DNA from: Mycobacterium marseillense
GTDB taxonomy: Bacteria; Actinomycetota; Actinomycetes; Mycobacteriales; Mycobacteriaceae
NCBI RefSeq assembly: GCF_010731675.1
Contig: NZ_AP022584.1
Span: 4,836,001 to 4,900,000, forward strand
Length of the DNA: 64,000 bases
Direction of reading: 5' to 3'
The notes under the pieces were generated by a model. That model did no database searches. It saw only the letters and a list, made by a program, of their open reading frames with translations, and had not been told where the DNA came from. Positions 25,077 to 36,494 of the stretch are shown here, piece after piece (within the stretch, counting starts at the first letter, position 1; each line of letters begins with the position of its first letter). The position numbers were made by a program, and so were the translations under genes.

Positions 25077-26375
25077 ATGGCTGCCGACACGCTGCCACCC
25101 GGTCCTCGAGCACCGGTGGCAGTACAAACTGCTGAGTGGATCGCTCGTCCATGGGAGTTCATGGACCGCGCCGCCGCCCGATATGGCGACACGTTCACTA
25201 TGAAGCTGGTCGGCGAGGGACCGATCGTGATGGTCTCGCATCCCGATGCGGTGCGGCAGATCTTCACCTCGCCTCCCGAATTGGTGCTCGCCGGGGAAGC
25301 AAATCGCATCCTGCAGCCCGTGGTGGGCCAGAACTCGGTGCTACTGCTCGACCGCGATGCGCACAGAGAACAGCGTCGACTCCTCATGCCCGCGTTTCGC
25401 GGCAATCAGTTGCAGAGCTACATGAGCACGATGACCGCCATTGCCGAGGCTGAGATTGCGCGCTGGCCCCGCGGTGTGCCGGTGCGGCTGCATCCCCGGA
25501 TGCAAGCGTTGACGCTCGAAGTCATCCTGCACCTGGTGTTCGGACTCGAGCGTGGGCAGAGCATGGACCGGTTGCGCCGGGCGCTACAGCGGACGCTCGT
25601 TCTCACAACCAACGGCGTGGCGCAGTTTTTCCTCTTGCTCGTAGGGCCCCAGAAGATGAGGACTGCGCTCACTCACAAGTTGCTGGCCGACGTGGATCGC
25701 CTGCTTTACGAAGAGATCGCCATTCGCCGTCGGCAAGCCGACCTCGATGACCGCACCGACGTCCTCTCGATGCTGTTGAAGGCCAGGCACGAAGACGGTA
25801 ATCCGATGAGCGATCAAGAGATTCGCGACGAGCTCATCACGTTGCTATTGGCGGGCCACGAAACAACGGCATCGGGACTGGCGTGGGCGGTCGAGCGGAT
25901 CATCCGTCACCCGGACGCGCATTCGCGCCTGATCGAAGAGGCGCACGCCGGCGACGGCCAGAGGTATGTCGATGCCGTGGTGAAGGAGACACTCCGGATG
26001 CGGCCGGTGCTCGCCCTGGTGAGCAGACGGCTCACCGAACCCATGGAGGTCGACGGGTTTTCACTGCCCGCCGGCGTCAAGGTCGCGCCCTCGATCTATC
26101 TCATGCACCGCCGTCCCGACATCTACCCCGACCCGAAAGAGTTTCGTCCCGAGCGGTTTCTCGACAACCGCGCGGGAACGTACACGTGGATTCCGTTCGG
26201 CGGAGGCGTGCGCCGTTGTCTTGGAGCGACTTTCGCCGAATGCGAGATGCGGATTGTGCTCGGCGCGATGTTCACCACCATGCGGGTGCGCCCCGTCGAC
26301 GCTAAGTCCGAGCCGATACACCGCCGGTCGATCACCCAGGTGCCGGGTCGCGGAACCACCGTAGTGCTCGAATGA
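25077..26375 (+). CDS. Cytochrome P450
   Basis: A 432-residue soluble class I P450. The I-helix reads LLLAGHETTASGLAW, the ExxR motif is KETLRMRP, and the heme-binding loop FGGGVRRCLG has Cys381. The redox partner is not encoded nearby. The N-terminal sequence (PPGPRAPVAVQTAEWIARP) resembles CYP135/CYP138-type mycobacterial P450s, but the family number cannot be assigned by eye. The ATG lies in the junction after the divergent GntR gene. Substrate unknown. Confidence 0.93.
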   Translation: MAADTLPPGPRAPVAVQTAEWIARPWEFMDRAAARYGDTFTMKLVGEGPIVMVSHPDAVRQIFTSPPELVLAGEANRILQPVVGQNSVLLLDRDAHREQRRLLMPAFRGNQLQSYMSTMTAIAEAEIARWPRGVPVRLHPRMQALTLEVILHLVFGLERGQSMDRLRRALQRTLVLTTNGVAQFFLLLVGPQKMRTALTHKLLADVDRLLYEEIAIRRRQADLDDRTDVLSMLLKARHEDGNPMSDQEIRDELITLLLAGHETTASGLAWAVERIIRHPDAHSRLIEEAHAGDGQRYVDAVVKETLRMRPVLALVSRRLTEPMEVDGFSLPAGVKVAPSIYLMHRRPDIYPDPKEFRPERFLDNRAGTYTWIPFGGGVRRCLGATFAECEMRIVLGAMFTTMRVRPVDAKSEPIHRRSITQVPGRGTTVVLE

Positions 26376-26569
26376 ATCAGTCACACGGCTGAGGTCAACG
26401 AGCGGCTTCCAAGGTTATCGACGCCGTGGCGTGGCCGAGCGATCGCTGCAACGACATCTCGGACGAGCCCATGTGGTTTCGAGCCGGTGACGCTTCGGCG
26501 TGTCGCGGTTTCACCGCCAGCCGGTTCTGAGACCGTTGGACGTACTCGCGGTGGAAGCAAGGGGGCGGG

Positions 26570-27076
26570 GTGAGTCCGACTCAGATTTTTTTCGTGTCAG
26601 CTCTCGTCGTCATGCTGGTAGTGGGGATCGTGACGATCACGTTCCCCGGAAGGTTGTTCCGCCCTGAAGCGACCCTGGCGGTTGTGTTGACGGTGGTTAC
26701 CGTGGCGGGCTGGATCTGGCGGATGCCACGGGGGTGGTTCACGATTTCGCAAATCGCTTGGCGCTACCGGCTGAAGACTTGTCAGGTCCGGGAGGTCGCG
26801 GACAAGCTTGGCATGAGGGCCTTCAACCGTGGTGCGCTGATCCCTCCCGCACAGCGGAAGAAGATGCATCCCGAACTGATGCGTCTGAAGAAGCGCAAGG
26901 CGATGCGCGAGCCGAGGGCAGCGAAGGCCACCCAATTGGTCTACGAATCCTCAGCCGCGCAGTCTGGTTTCCTGGATGAGGCCGAGCGCATGCAGTTCTC
27001 CGGTGAGGAGCTGTTGCGACATCTGCATCCGAGCGTCACCCCTTTCGTGGCCGACGCCAAGGACGAGGCAGTCTGA
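26570..27076 (+). CDS. Hypothetical membrane protein with basic helical domain
   Basis: A 168-residue protein with two N-terminal membrane segments (about 5-27 and 34-50) and a cytoplasmic basic helical region (KMHPELMRLKKRKAMREPRAAKA). GTG start with GGGGCGGGG before it. A phrase such as WRYRLKTCQVREVADKLGMRAFNRGALIP hints at a helix-turn-helix-like fold, but no family is recognised. Function unknown. Confidence 0.65.
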   Translation: MSPTQIFFVSALVVMLVVGIVTITFPGRLFRPEATLAVVLTVVTVAGWIWRMPRGWFTISQIAWRYRLKTCQVREVADKLGMRAFNRGALIPPAQRKKMHPELMRLKKRKAMREPRAAKATQLVYESSAAQSGFLDEAERMQFSGEELLRHLHPSVTPFVADAKDEAV

Positions 27077-27346
27077 CGAAATCAGCTGAGGCCCCACGGT
27101 TTTCAGCGGACGCCGCTTCGGATGAAGCCAGAGACCGCGGGACTGTTTATGCCAACGAGAAGTTGGCCAAGCGGGTGGAATCGACGATCTGTCAGCGCGA
27201 ATCGCCGGTCGCCGCCTGCGAGCGCCTTGCGAAGTCAGGTTGCGGCGCCATCGTCGACACCCCCTCAGTTCCGCTGAGGACGGTGCTCTAAATTCGCTGA
27301 TGATTCGCGGCGATGGCGCCGCGGTGCTTCAGGGGGAGCTTTACCG

Positions 27347-29254
27347 ATGGTGAGATCAAGGACGACTCTGCGATCCCGGCGCCGCGTCGCGCGACGCGTC
27401 CGCAAGACCAGCCCATCGCCGTTCGCGCCCGAGTGGACACCGCCCCCGGCGACATACGGCGTGGGCGTGCGACACAACGTCGCCGTGCCGATGAGCGACG
27501 GTGTCGAACTGCGCGCCGACATCCACTACCCCACGGTGCCCGAGACTGGGCAGCCCGCGCAGGGTCCGTTCCCCGTGCTGCTGTCGATCACGCCCTACGG
27601 CAAGAAAGCCCCGCCCCCGGCCGCCCAGATCGGCGGCGGCGCGGCGCCCTACCTCATCAAACGCGGCTACATCGAGGTGATGGTCGATGTCCGCGGGACC
27701 GGTTCCTCGGGCGGTTCGTTCGAGATGTGCGGCGACCGGCAGACGCAGGACGGGGTGGAGTTGGTGCAGTGGGCGGCCACGCTGCCCAACGCCAACGGCC
27801 GCGTCGGCATGGTGGGACTGTCCTACCTGGCGATCAACCAGCTCTTCACCGCGGCCGCCGTCGGCCCCGGCTCCCCGCTGAAAGCGATCTTCCCGGTAAT
27901 GGCCGCCCGGGATTTCTACCGCGACGCCGCCACGATGGGCGGCGTGCCGCACCTGCACGCGGTCCGCGGATACGGGTCCGTCTACACGCTGCTCAACCTG
28001 GTCAACCCCACGCTCGAGTGGCTCGCCCGCGGCGGTCACGCGCGACCGCGCTCGGGAGGTCTCGCCGCGGTGCGACAGCGCGGACGCGACCAGCGACGTT
28101 ACTTCCGGCCCCTGATCGCCGAGGTGGTCGCCGGCGGCGAAACCGCCTATGACGGCCCATTCTGGGATGCGATGAGTCCGGGGCTGGTCCTGCCCAAGGT
28201 CGCCGCCAACGGCGTGGCGACCTTCCTCGTCGGCGGTTGGCACGACGCATTCCAGCGCGGGGCGCCGCTGAACTACGCCGCGCTGCAGAACGCGGCCGTC
28301 GGCCGCCCGGACGACGCACCGATGGAACCCGGCCAACCGGTCTCGGATCGCATCCGATTGATGATGGGCCCGTGGTATCACGTGTCGGACCACGGCGGAC
28401 TACACCTCAACGCGCTGCAGTTGCGCTGGTTCGACCACTGGCTCAAGGACGACGCCGCCGCGGCTATCTCCGGGAAGCCGCTGGCATTTCAGGCGATCGG
28501 CAGCTCGCAGTGGTTTCGCGCCGACAACTATCCGCTCGCCGAGGCGACGCCCACTCGCCTCTACCTGTCCGACGCGGGGCGCCTGAGCTTGGACGCCTCG
28601 CCGGACGCCACCGTGGCGCCGCTCACCTATGTGGCGCGCGGGCCCCTGTCCGGACGCAGCCTCGAGCAGTGGTCGCTGGGCCTGAGCAGTTTCATGTTCT
28701 CCCAACGCGGCCGCACCATCCGCTACGACCAGGACAACCGCCGCCTGCAGCGCGGCGCGCTGAGCTACACCACCGAGCCGTTCGGGCAGGCGAAGCTGGT
28801 GGCCGGGCCGATCGCACTGACCATCCACGCGACGGCCACCACCACCGAGACGGTGTGGGTCGCCCACCTCGATGCCGTCGCGCCCGACGGCGCCAGCCGC
28901 CCGCTGAGCCAGGGCGCGCTCCTCGGCTCACACCGGACGCTGGACCCCGACCGCACCTGGTACCTGCCCGACGGCACCGTCCTGCGGCCGCAGCACCTCA
29001 GCACCCGATCGGCCGCGGAGCCCGTCGTGCCGGGGGAGGTCACCCGCTACGACGTCGAAATCTTCCCAACGGCCGCGCTGATCGCCGCGGGTCACCGCCT
29101 GCGCCTGACGATCACCACCTATGACTTTCCGCACCTGGTGCCCAGCAAGCCGGCCCGCCGAGCCCTGGCCGGCGGGCGCTATCGACTGCACCAGGGCGGG
29201 CCGACGCCCTCTCACATCCTCGTCCCGTTGGCAGACCCGGACGCCGTGAGCTGA
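27347..29254 (+). CDS. CocE/NonD family alpha/beta hydrolase (X-Pro dipeptidyl-peptidase-like)
   Basis: A 635-residue hydrolase of the CocE/X-prolyl dipeptidyl peptidase group. The nucleophile serine lies in VGLSYLAINQ, the aspartate in VGGWHDAFQRG and the histidine in GPWYHVSDHGG. A C-terminal jelly-roll domain (about 420-630) is typical. Substrates in the family are esters, cephalosporins or peptides. ATG at 27347 starts with a basic N-terminus RSRTTLRSRRRVARRVRKT; no convincing signal peptide is seen. Neighbours give no clear pathway. Confidence 0.9.
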   Translation: MVRSRTTLRSRRRVARRVRKTSPSPFAPEWTPPPATYGVGVRHNVAVPMSDGVELRADIHYPTVPETGQPAQGPFPVLLSITPYGKKAPPPAAQIGGGAAPYLIKRGYIEVMVDVRGTGSSGGSFEMCGDRQTQDGVELVQWAATLPNANGRVGMVGLSYLAINQLFTAAAVGPGSPLKAIFPVMAARDFYRDAATMGGVPHLHAVRGYGSVYTLLNLVNPTLEWLARGGHARPRSGGLAAVRQRGRDQRRYFRPLIAEVVAGGETAYDGPFWDAMSPGLVLPKVAANGVATFLVGGWHDAFQRGAPLNYAALQNAAVGRPDDAPMEPGQPVSDRIRLMMGPWYHVSDHGGLHLNALQLRWFDHWLKDDAAAAISGKPLAFQAIGSSQWFRADNYPLAEATPTRLYLSDAGRLSLDASPDATVAPLTYVARGPLSGRSLEQWSLGLSSFMFSQRGRTIRYDQDNRRLQRGALSYTTEPFGQAKLVAGPIALTIHATATTTETVWVAHLDAVAPDGASRPLSQGALLGSHRTLDPDRTWYLPDGTVLRPQHLSTRSAAEPVVPGEVTRYDVEIFPTAALIAAGHRLRLTITTYDFPHLVPSKPARRALAGGRYRLHQGGPTPSHILVPLADPDAVS

Positions 29255-29319
29255 GCCGGGACCGTCTGCGGCTCACTGCTCGACGGCGGCGTGGGCACGC
29301 ACCGACGGCGCGATCCAAT

Positions 29320-29526
29320 CCCCGAGGAACCGTCGCAGCTCCCGTCCGGTGCGCGGTGGACGCCCGCGAAGGCGTGCATGCGGCCGTTCGTGACGAGGAC
29401 TTCGCCTTGCTGCCCCAATGCGGCGAGGGCGTCTGGCACAGCCACATGATCATCGGGCGCAACGAAATCGCCGTCCAGCACATGATCAGGGTGTTCGCCC
29501 AAGAACTCGGTGTCGCGCTCGCCTGA
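29320..29526 (+). pseudogene. Remnant of ring-hydroxylating dioxygenase alpha subunit (C-terminus)
   Basis: In one plus-strand frame the sequence ending at TGA 29524-29526 reads RDEDFALLPQ, GRNEIAVQHM and QELGVAL, matching the usual end of Rieske dioxygenase large subunits (DEDF...GRNExAxQH). Only about 65 residues remain and nothing upstream continues the protein, so it is a decayed fragment. It is too short to act. Confidence 0.5.
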
Positions 29527-29604
29527 GGACCGTTCGCATCGGTTGCGATAGCGGCAGGCTATCGCGGGTACTGATCCTCTGAACCCGATGACGGAGAGGA
29601 TCTC

Positions 29605-30738
29605 ATGGCGAACCCCGACCGCGACTCAGGCGACGAGTTGCTGCAAGAACTCCTGTGGACCTACGGGCCGTGCGGGCAGGAGGACGAAGTTCGCGCCGTC
29701 ATCGCCCGCGAACTGCAACCGGTCGTCGACGACATGTGGACGGACGATGCGGGAAACCTGATCGGCTACATCGCCGCCGACGCGTCTACCGACAACGCCG
29801 GCGCGCCCGACCACCGGCAGCGGACGCAAGCCACGCCCGGCACCGCGACGCGGGTCATGGCGCACATGGACGAACTGTCCATGATCGTCAAACGCGTGGA
29901 CTCCGACGGCACCCTGCATATGACGCAGCTGGGCACGATGTACCCGGGCAACTTCGGTCTGGGCCCGGTCGCCGTCCTCGGCGACAACGAAACCCTCACC
30001 GCGGTACTGGCTCTCGGCTCCGAACACACCACCCAGGAAAGCTCGCGCATCTGGGAGACCAAACCCGACAAGGGCGACCGCGCATTGGACTGGCATCACG
30101 TGTACGTGTTCACCGGCCGCAGCACCGAGGAGTTGTCCGCCGCGGGAGTGCACGCCGGCACCCGGGTGTGCATCGACCGCAGCAAGCGATCCTTGGTCAA
30201 GATCGGCGACTACGTCGGCGCCTACTTCCTGGACGACCGCGCGGCGGTCACCGCGCTGCTGAAGGCCGCCCGCGAATTGCGCGAGCGCGATCATCGCCCC
30301 GCCGACGACGTCTATCTGGTCTTCACCACCAACGAGGAGATCGGCGGGGTGGGGGGCACCTACGCAAGCGCCACCCTGCCCGGCGACGTCACGCTCGCCC
30401 TGGAAGTCGGCCCGACCGAGAGCGAATACAACACCAGCGTCACCGGCGGACCGATCATCGGCTACAGCGACGCGCTGTGCATTTACGATAAAGAAGTCGC
30501 GGACCGGTTGCTGAAAATCGCCACCGACCGGGGGTTGTCGCCGCAGCCGGCCGCGCTGGGCGCCTTCGAATCCGACGCGTCGCACGCCAAGGCCACGGGG
30601 CAGGCCGCCCGGGCCGGCCTGCTGTGCCTGCCCACGCTGAGCACCCACGGCTACGAGGTCATCGCTCGCGGCGCGATCGACGACATGGCCGCCATCGTGG
30701 TCGATTTCGTGCGGGAGCCCATCCGAAAGAAGTCCTGA
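29605..30738 (+). CDS. M42-family metallopeptidase (aminopeptidase/glucanase type)
   Basis: A 377-residue M42 peptidase. Metal ligands and catalytic residues are visible as AHMDEL (His), LDDRAAVTAL (Asp), FTTNEEIGGVGG (Glu pair), ALEVGPTE and THGYEV (His). These cytosolic enzymes trim peptides as large tetrahedral or dodecameric complexes. The ATG follows GAGAGGATCTC. It lies in a mixed accessory region; no partner gene is apparent. Confidence 0.9.
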   Translation: MANPDRDSGDELLQELLWTYGPCGQEDEVRAVIARELQPVVDDMWTDDAGNLIGYIAADASTDNAGAPDHRQRTQATPGTATRVMAHMDELSMIVKRVDSDGTLHMTQLGTMYPGNFGLGPVAVLGDNETLTAVLALGSEHTTQESSRIWETKPDKGDRALDWHHVYVFTGRSTEELSAAGVHAGTRVCIDRSKRSLVKIGDYVGAYFLDDRAAVTALLKAARELRERDHRPADDVYLVFTTNEEIGGVGGTYASATLPGDVTLALEVGPTESEYNTSVTGGPIIGYSDALCIYDKEVADRLLKIATDRGLSPQPAALGAFESDASHAKATGQAARAGLLCLPTLSTHGYEVIARGAIDDMAAIVVDFVREPIRKKS

Positions 30739-30860
30739 AAACCCGATAATCGTGCTGGTCAGGCTGTTAGTCTGGCGACGCTTCCGGACGCAGAACGATG
30801 GGGTTGGCACGTGGCACACGTGGTCTCGCAGATGGGCGATCCGCTGGACAGTGAATCCCC

Positions 30861-31877
30861 ATGACACGTCCACGAATCCGCGCACGGGCGCCGCTGCGGA
30901 TTTCGTTCGCCGGCGGCGGCACCGACGTGCCACCGTTCCCGACGACCGAAGGCGGATGCGTCCTGTCGGCGACCATCGATCGCTACGCCCAGGGATCGCT
31001 TGCCCCGCGCACCGATCGCCGGGTCAGCATCGAATCGGTGGACTTCAAGACCACGCACGAGATGACGCTCGACAGCGAGATCCTCTATGACGGCAGCCTC
31101 GATCTGATCAAGGCCGCGGTGCGCCGGTTCGGCCGGGACGGCACGGACGGCTACGACCTGGTACTGCGTTCCAGCGCGCCGCCGGGCTCGGGGCTGGGCT
31201 CGTCGTCGACGATGATGGTCGCGTTGACCGGCCTGCTCGCCGAGCACTACCGGGTGCCCATGGGCGAATACGAGACGGCCCAGCTGGCGTGTGCCATCGA
31301 ACGCGACGACCTCGGCATCGCGGGCGGCATGCAAGACATGTACGCCGCGACGTTCGGCGGATTCAACTTCATCGAATTCACCGACCGGGTGATCGTCAAT
31401 CCGCTGCGGATCCGCGACGAGACCGCCTTCGAACTCGAGCTCAGCCTGCTGCTGTGCTACACGGGCATTACCCGCGACTCGGCCCGCGTGATCGAGGACC
31501 AAACGCACCGCGCCACAACGGGTTCCGATGACACCTTGGCGGGCCTGCGGGCCCAGAAGGACCTGGCGGTCGCGATGAAGGCCGCGCTGCTGACGGGCAA
31601 GCTGAACGACTTCGGCGCGCTGCTGGGCGAGGCGTGGATGCAGAAGAAACGCATGTCGCCCTACATCACCAACGAACGCATCGACGACCTCTACGAGCTG
31701 GCCCTGAAAAACGGTGCGCTGGGCGGCAAGCTCACCGGCGCCGGCGGTGGGGGATACATCCTGCTGTTTTGTGACTTCGCCAAAAAGCACCGGCTCATCG
31801 AAGCGCTCGAGGGCGCACAGGCCGGCGTCACCGAATTCGCCTTCGAGAGCAAGGGATTGACGACATGGCTGGCATGA
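30861..31877 (+). CDS. hddA: D-glycero-D-manno-heptose 7-phosphate kinase HddA
   Basis: A GHMP-family kinase (338 aa) that phosphorylates heptose-7-phosphate at C1. The GHMP loop reads PPGSGLGSSSTMMVAL near residues 108-123; an N-terminal RISFAGGGTDVPPF motif and the C-terminal KLTGAGGGGYILLF motif agree. It is followed by gmhA, whose ATG overlaps the end, and gmhB. In M. tuberculosis the set is Rv0113-Rv0115. No guanylyltransferase (HddC) is present in the window. Confidence 0.93.
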   Translation: MTRPRIRARAPLRISFAGGGTDVPPFPTTEGGCVLSATIDRYAQGSLAPRTDRRVSIESVDFKTTHEMTLDSEILYDGSLDLIKAAVRRFGRDGTDGYDLVLRSSAPPGSGLGSSSTMMVALTGLLAEHYRVPMGEYETAQLACAIERDDLGIAGGMQDMYAATFGGFNFIEFTDRVIVNPLRIRDETAFELELSLLLCYTGITRDSARVIEDQTHRATTGSDDTLAGLRAQKDLAVAMKAALLTGKLNDFGALLGEAWMQKKRMSPYITNERIDDLYELALKNGALGGKLTGAGGGGYILLFCDFAKKHRLIEALEGAQAGVTEFAFESKGLTTWLA

Positions 31878-32482
31878 CCGGCTCGGACGCCGTCTCACCC
31901 AGCGTGGAGCTGGTCCAGCAGCGCTTGGCCGAGACCATCGCGGTCAAGCAGCAGATGCAGCAGGGTGAGTGCGCCGCGCAGACCGTCGAGGTGGCGCGCG
32001 CGATCATCGACTCGCTGCGCGCCGGGGGAAAGGTGATCTTCTTCGGCAACGGCGGATCGGCGCAAGACGCCGGGCACCTGGCGGCAGAACTCATGGGCCG
32101 CTATGCGTTTGACCGTCCTGGGCTGGCCGCGATCAGCCTGCCCGACGCCACGGCGGCCATGACGGCGATCGGCAACGACTACTCCTACGACGAGGTGTTC
32201 GCCCGCCAGGTCCTCGCCACCGGGCGCCCAGGGGACGTCGTGATCGGGCTGACCACGTCGGGCAACTCTCCCAACGTCGTCCGCGCGCTCGAGGTCGCCG
32301 GTCAGGTGGGGATGACGACCGTCACGCTCACCGGCGCACGCGGCGGCAAGGTGGCCGACGTCGCGAAAATCTGCATCCGGGTTCCCAGCGAGGACACCGC
32401 GCGGGTTCAGGAGGCATGCCTGCACCTGGGCCACTCCATTTGCGAAATGGTCGAAGCGGCATTGTTTCCCGGGCCCTCCTGA
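31865..32482 (+). CDS. gmhA: Sedoheptulose-7-phosphate isomerase GmhA
   Basis: A 205-residue SIS-domain isomerase that makes D-glycero-D-manno-heptose 7-phosphate. The motif FFGNGGSAQDAGHLAAELMGR is the phosphosugar-binding loop; GLTTSGNSPNVVRAL is the second SIS signature. Start overlaps hddA by 13 bases. Part of the heptose operon. Confidence 0.95.
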   Translation: MAGMTGSDAVSPSVELVQQRLAETIAVKQQMQQGECAAQTVEVARAIIDSLRAGGKVIFFGNGGSAQDAGHLAAELMGRYAFDRPGLAAISLPDATAAMTAIGNDYSYDEVFARQVLATGRPGDVVIGLTTSGNSPNVVRALEVAGQVGMTTVTLTGARGGKVADVAKICIRVPSEDTARVQEACLHLGHSICEMVEAALFPGPS

Positions 32483-32490
32483 CATCGGCG

Positions 32491-34228
<1,738 letters not shown>

Positions 34229-34430
34229 GACCGGCGCCGGCGTAGTGCTCCATCCGCGTGGTCAGGCTCCGAGCCATTAGGTGACTTCCGAATCCGCTGG
34301 CGTAGGCGCTAGCACCTTGAGGATGACGTCGTCCTACCCAGCAGCTGTTCGTGCGACGGAAGTTATTCGACCGGCACCGGCATTGGCGTGGGGGAGACGG
34401 TATGGCGGCCTCCTGTGCTATCAACTCCTC

Positions 34431-35117
34431 ATGCGGCCGTTCGGGATTGGCCCGGCGCTGACTACCGCGCTCACGTTGGCCGTCGCCGGGTGCGCTCATC
34501 CACCCGCACCCAAACCTTCGGCCGTTCCGGCAAAGCCGTCGCCGAGCAACACCACGGTCAACCCCGCCAACATCAAACGGATCGTCCGCGACCTGCCGCC
34601 CGGTTACGAGGTGAGCACCGGAATCCCCAGCGCCGCCTCGCCGAGGGTGATCTGGAGCCTGGGCGACGACCTCCAGTCCAAGCCGGCCAAATGCGGGGCG
34701 CTGGCCGACCCCGGCAACGGGCGCGACCAATCGGCGCAGGGCGTGTCGGGCTCGGGCAGCGGCGGCATCGTCAACGCGGTGGTGGTCGGTTTGCAGGGGC
34801 CGGTGGACTTCCCGGAGGACCTGCTCACCGCGTGTCCCCGATGGTCGGAGACCGCCGGGAACACCGTCGCGCACGCCCACCTCACCGATGCGCCGCACAT
34901 CGACGGTGTCCCAACCGTCGGCATGGTCACCGACGTCAAGTCATCGGTCGAGTCGGGCACCGAAATAGATTCGCGCGTCTACACATTCACCGCGTATCTC
35001 GGCAACTTTTACGCGTTCACGACGCTGACCACCGATCCGGGTTCAGCGCTTCCGGTGCTGCCGCCGCAATTCGCCGCGGATCTGCTCGCCAAAACGGTGT
35101 CCACGTTGCGCAGCTGA
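34431..35117 (+). CDS. Lipoprotein, DUF5642-like (first of tandem pair)
   Basis: A 228-residue secreted lipoprotein. The start MRPFGIGPALTTALTLAVAGC gives a signal peptide and a lipobox (AVAGC). The mature part begins Pro-rich and has a conserved body (NIKRIVRDLPPGYEV...). ATG at 34431 is chosen for the signal peptide; the frame is open earlier. Related by pattern to the next gene and to Rv0999. Function unknown, attached to the outer face of the cell membrane. Confidence 0.75.
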   Translation: MRPFGIGPALTTALTLAVAGCAHPPAPKPSAVPAKPSPSNTTVNPANIKRIVRDLPPGYEVSTGIPSAASPRVIWSLGDDLQSKPAKCGALADPGNGRDQSAQGVSGSGSGGIVNAVVVGLQGPVDFPEDLLTACPRWSETAGNTVAHAHLTDAPHIDGVPTVGMVTDVKSSVESGTEIDSRVYTFTAYLGNFYAFTTLTTDPGSALPVLPPQFAADLLAKTVSTLRS

Positions 35118-35144
35118 ACCATCCGCTTGGGTAGATTGGCCACG

Positions 35145-35795
35145 ATGTCCAAGTTGTTGCTCGCGGTCGCGGCCGTCTGCGTCCTGGCCGGGTGCTCGTC
35201 GGCCACTCACGACGCGAAGGTCGACATCAACAAGGTGGCCGACGTCAAGTCCAGCTTCGGACCCGATTTCAAGGTCAGCGACATCAGCGAACGGGGAATC
35301 GATCCCAAACTGCTGGCCGGCCGAAAACTGCCCGGCGGGTTGACGTTCGATCCCGCGAACTGCGCGAAAGTGGCGGCCGGGCCGGACATGCCGGCCGACG
35401 TGCAGGGCAACATGTCCGCGGTCACCGCCGAGGGCCGCGGCAACCGGTTTGTGGTGATCGCGCTGGAGACCTCAAAAGCGTTGCCCGTCAACGATCCCGG
35501 GAAGGACTGCCAAAAGGTGACCTTCGCCGGCCCGCAGCTGCGCGGCGGCTTCCAGGTGGTCGAGGTGCCGCAGATCGACAGCACCCGCACCCTGGGTGTG
35601 CATCGCGTCATGCAGGCGCTGACCCCCGGCGGCCCACGCACCGGCGAGTTATTCGACTATTCGGCCTCATTCGGCGACTACCAGGTGATCGTCATCGCCA
35701 ACCCGCTGGTGATTCCCGATCAGCCCGTCGCCCCGGTCGATACCCAACGCGCGCGCGACCTGCTCGTCAAAGCGGTGACGTCGGTGCGTGCCTAA
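35145..35795 (+). CDS. Lipoprotein, DUF5642-like (second of tandem pair)
   Basis: A 216-residue lipoprotein with signal peptide MSKLLLAVAAVCVLAGC and lipobox LAGC. The body shares the pattern of the preceding protein: KVADVKSSFGPDFKV, a Cys-containing middle, and the closing RARDLLVKAVTSVRA versus LAKTVSTLRS. The gap of 27 bases indicates cotranscription and tandem duplication. Function unknown. Confidence 0.75.
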   Translation: MSKLLLAVAAVCVLAGCSSATHDAKVDINKVADVKSSFGPDFKVSDISERGIDPKLLAGRKLPGGLTFDPANCAKVAAGPDMPADVQGNMSAVTAEGRGNRFVVIALETSKALPVNDPGKDCQKVTFAGPQLRGGFQVVEVPQIDSTRTLGVHRVMQALTPGGPRTGELFDYSASFGDYQVIVIANPLVIPDQPVAPVDTQRARDLLVKAVTSVRA

Positions 35796-35801
35796 CGTCG
35801 G

Positions 35802-36419
35802 CTAGCGCACGCCGCGCGGCCGGAACTGGATGCTCACCCGAGGCCCGACGGGCGCCGCCGTCTTGGGCACGGCGTGCTCCCAGGTCCGTTGGCATGACCC
35901 ACCCATCACCAGCAGATCCCCGTGCGCTTGCGGCAGCCGCAGCGACGGGCCGCCGCCGCGGCGCCGCATCGCGAACGCGCGCGTTGCGCCCAGGCTGACG
36001 ATCGCCACCATGGTGTCCTCGGAACTGCTGCGGCCGATCGTGTCGCCATGCCAGGCCACGCTGTCGGAGCCGTCGCGATAGCAGCACAACCCCACCGTGG
36101 TGAACGGCTCACCGAGCTCGCCGGCGTAGATGTCGTTGAGCCGGCGCCGCAGGCGAGCCAGCATCGGATGCGGCGGATCGTCGACCGTGAGGTCGTGAAA
36201 GCTCACCAGCCGAGGTACGTCGACCACTCGGTCGTACATCTGCCGGCGTTCCTCGCGCCACGGCACGGTCGACAACAAGGCGTCGAGCAGGTCATCCGCC
36301 TCCGTCAGCCAGCCGGCGCGGATTTCGATGAACGCGCCGTCACCGAGCTGCCTGCGCTCGGTGTGCTGGAACAGGGAGCCTTGGACCGCAACCTCCACGC
36401 GACCCAGTTTATCGCACAT
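35802..36419 (-). CDS. AlkB-like 2-oxoglutarate/Fe(II) dioxygenase
   Basis: A DNA or RNA alkylation-repair-type dioxygenase (205 aa; matches Rv1000c length). Iron ligands are His and Asp in WHGDT and the distal His in WEHAV; the 2-oxoglutarate contact is RVSIQFR. The open frame extends far upstream over arcA in antisense; the ATG at 36419 (MCDKLGRVEVAV) is chosen by length, and GTG at 36398 is possible. arcA starts divergently 75 bases away. It converges with the lipoprotein genes at its 3' end. Confidence 0.88.
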   Translation of the reverse strand: MCDKLGRVEVAVQGSLFQHTERRQLGDGAFIEIRAGWLTEADDLLDALLSTVPWREERRQMYDRVVDVPRLVSFHDLTVDDPPHPMLARLRRRLNDIYAGELGEPFTTVGLCCYRDGSDSVAWHGDTIGRSSSEDTMVAIVSLGATRAFAMRRRGGGPSLRLPQAHGDLLVMGGSCQRTWEHAVPKTAAPVGPRVSIQFRPRGVR

Positions 36420-36494
36420 CCGTTCGATGGCGCGGGCCCGCGCGGCGGGCGTGTGACGCGATCGTCCGGCCCCCGCCGCCGCTACGGTTGAGTT

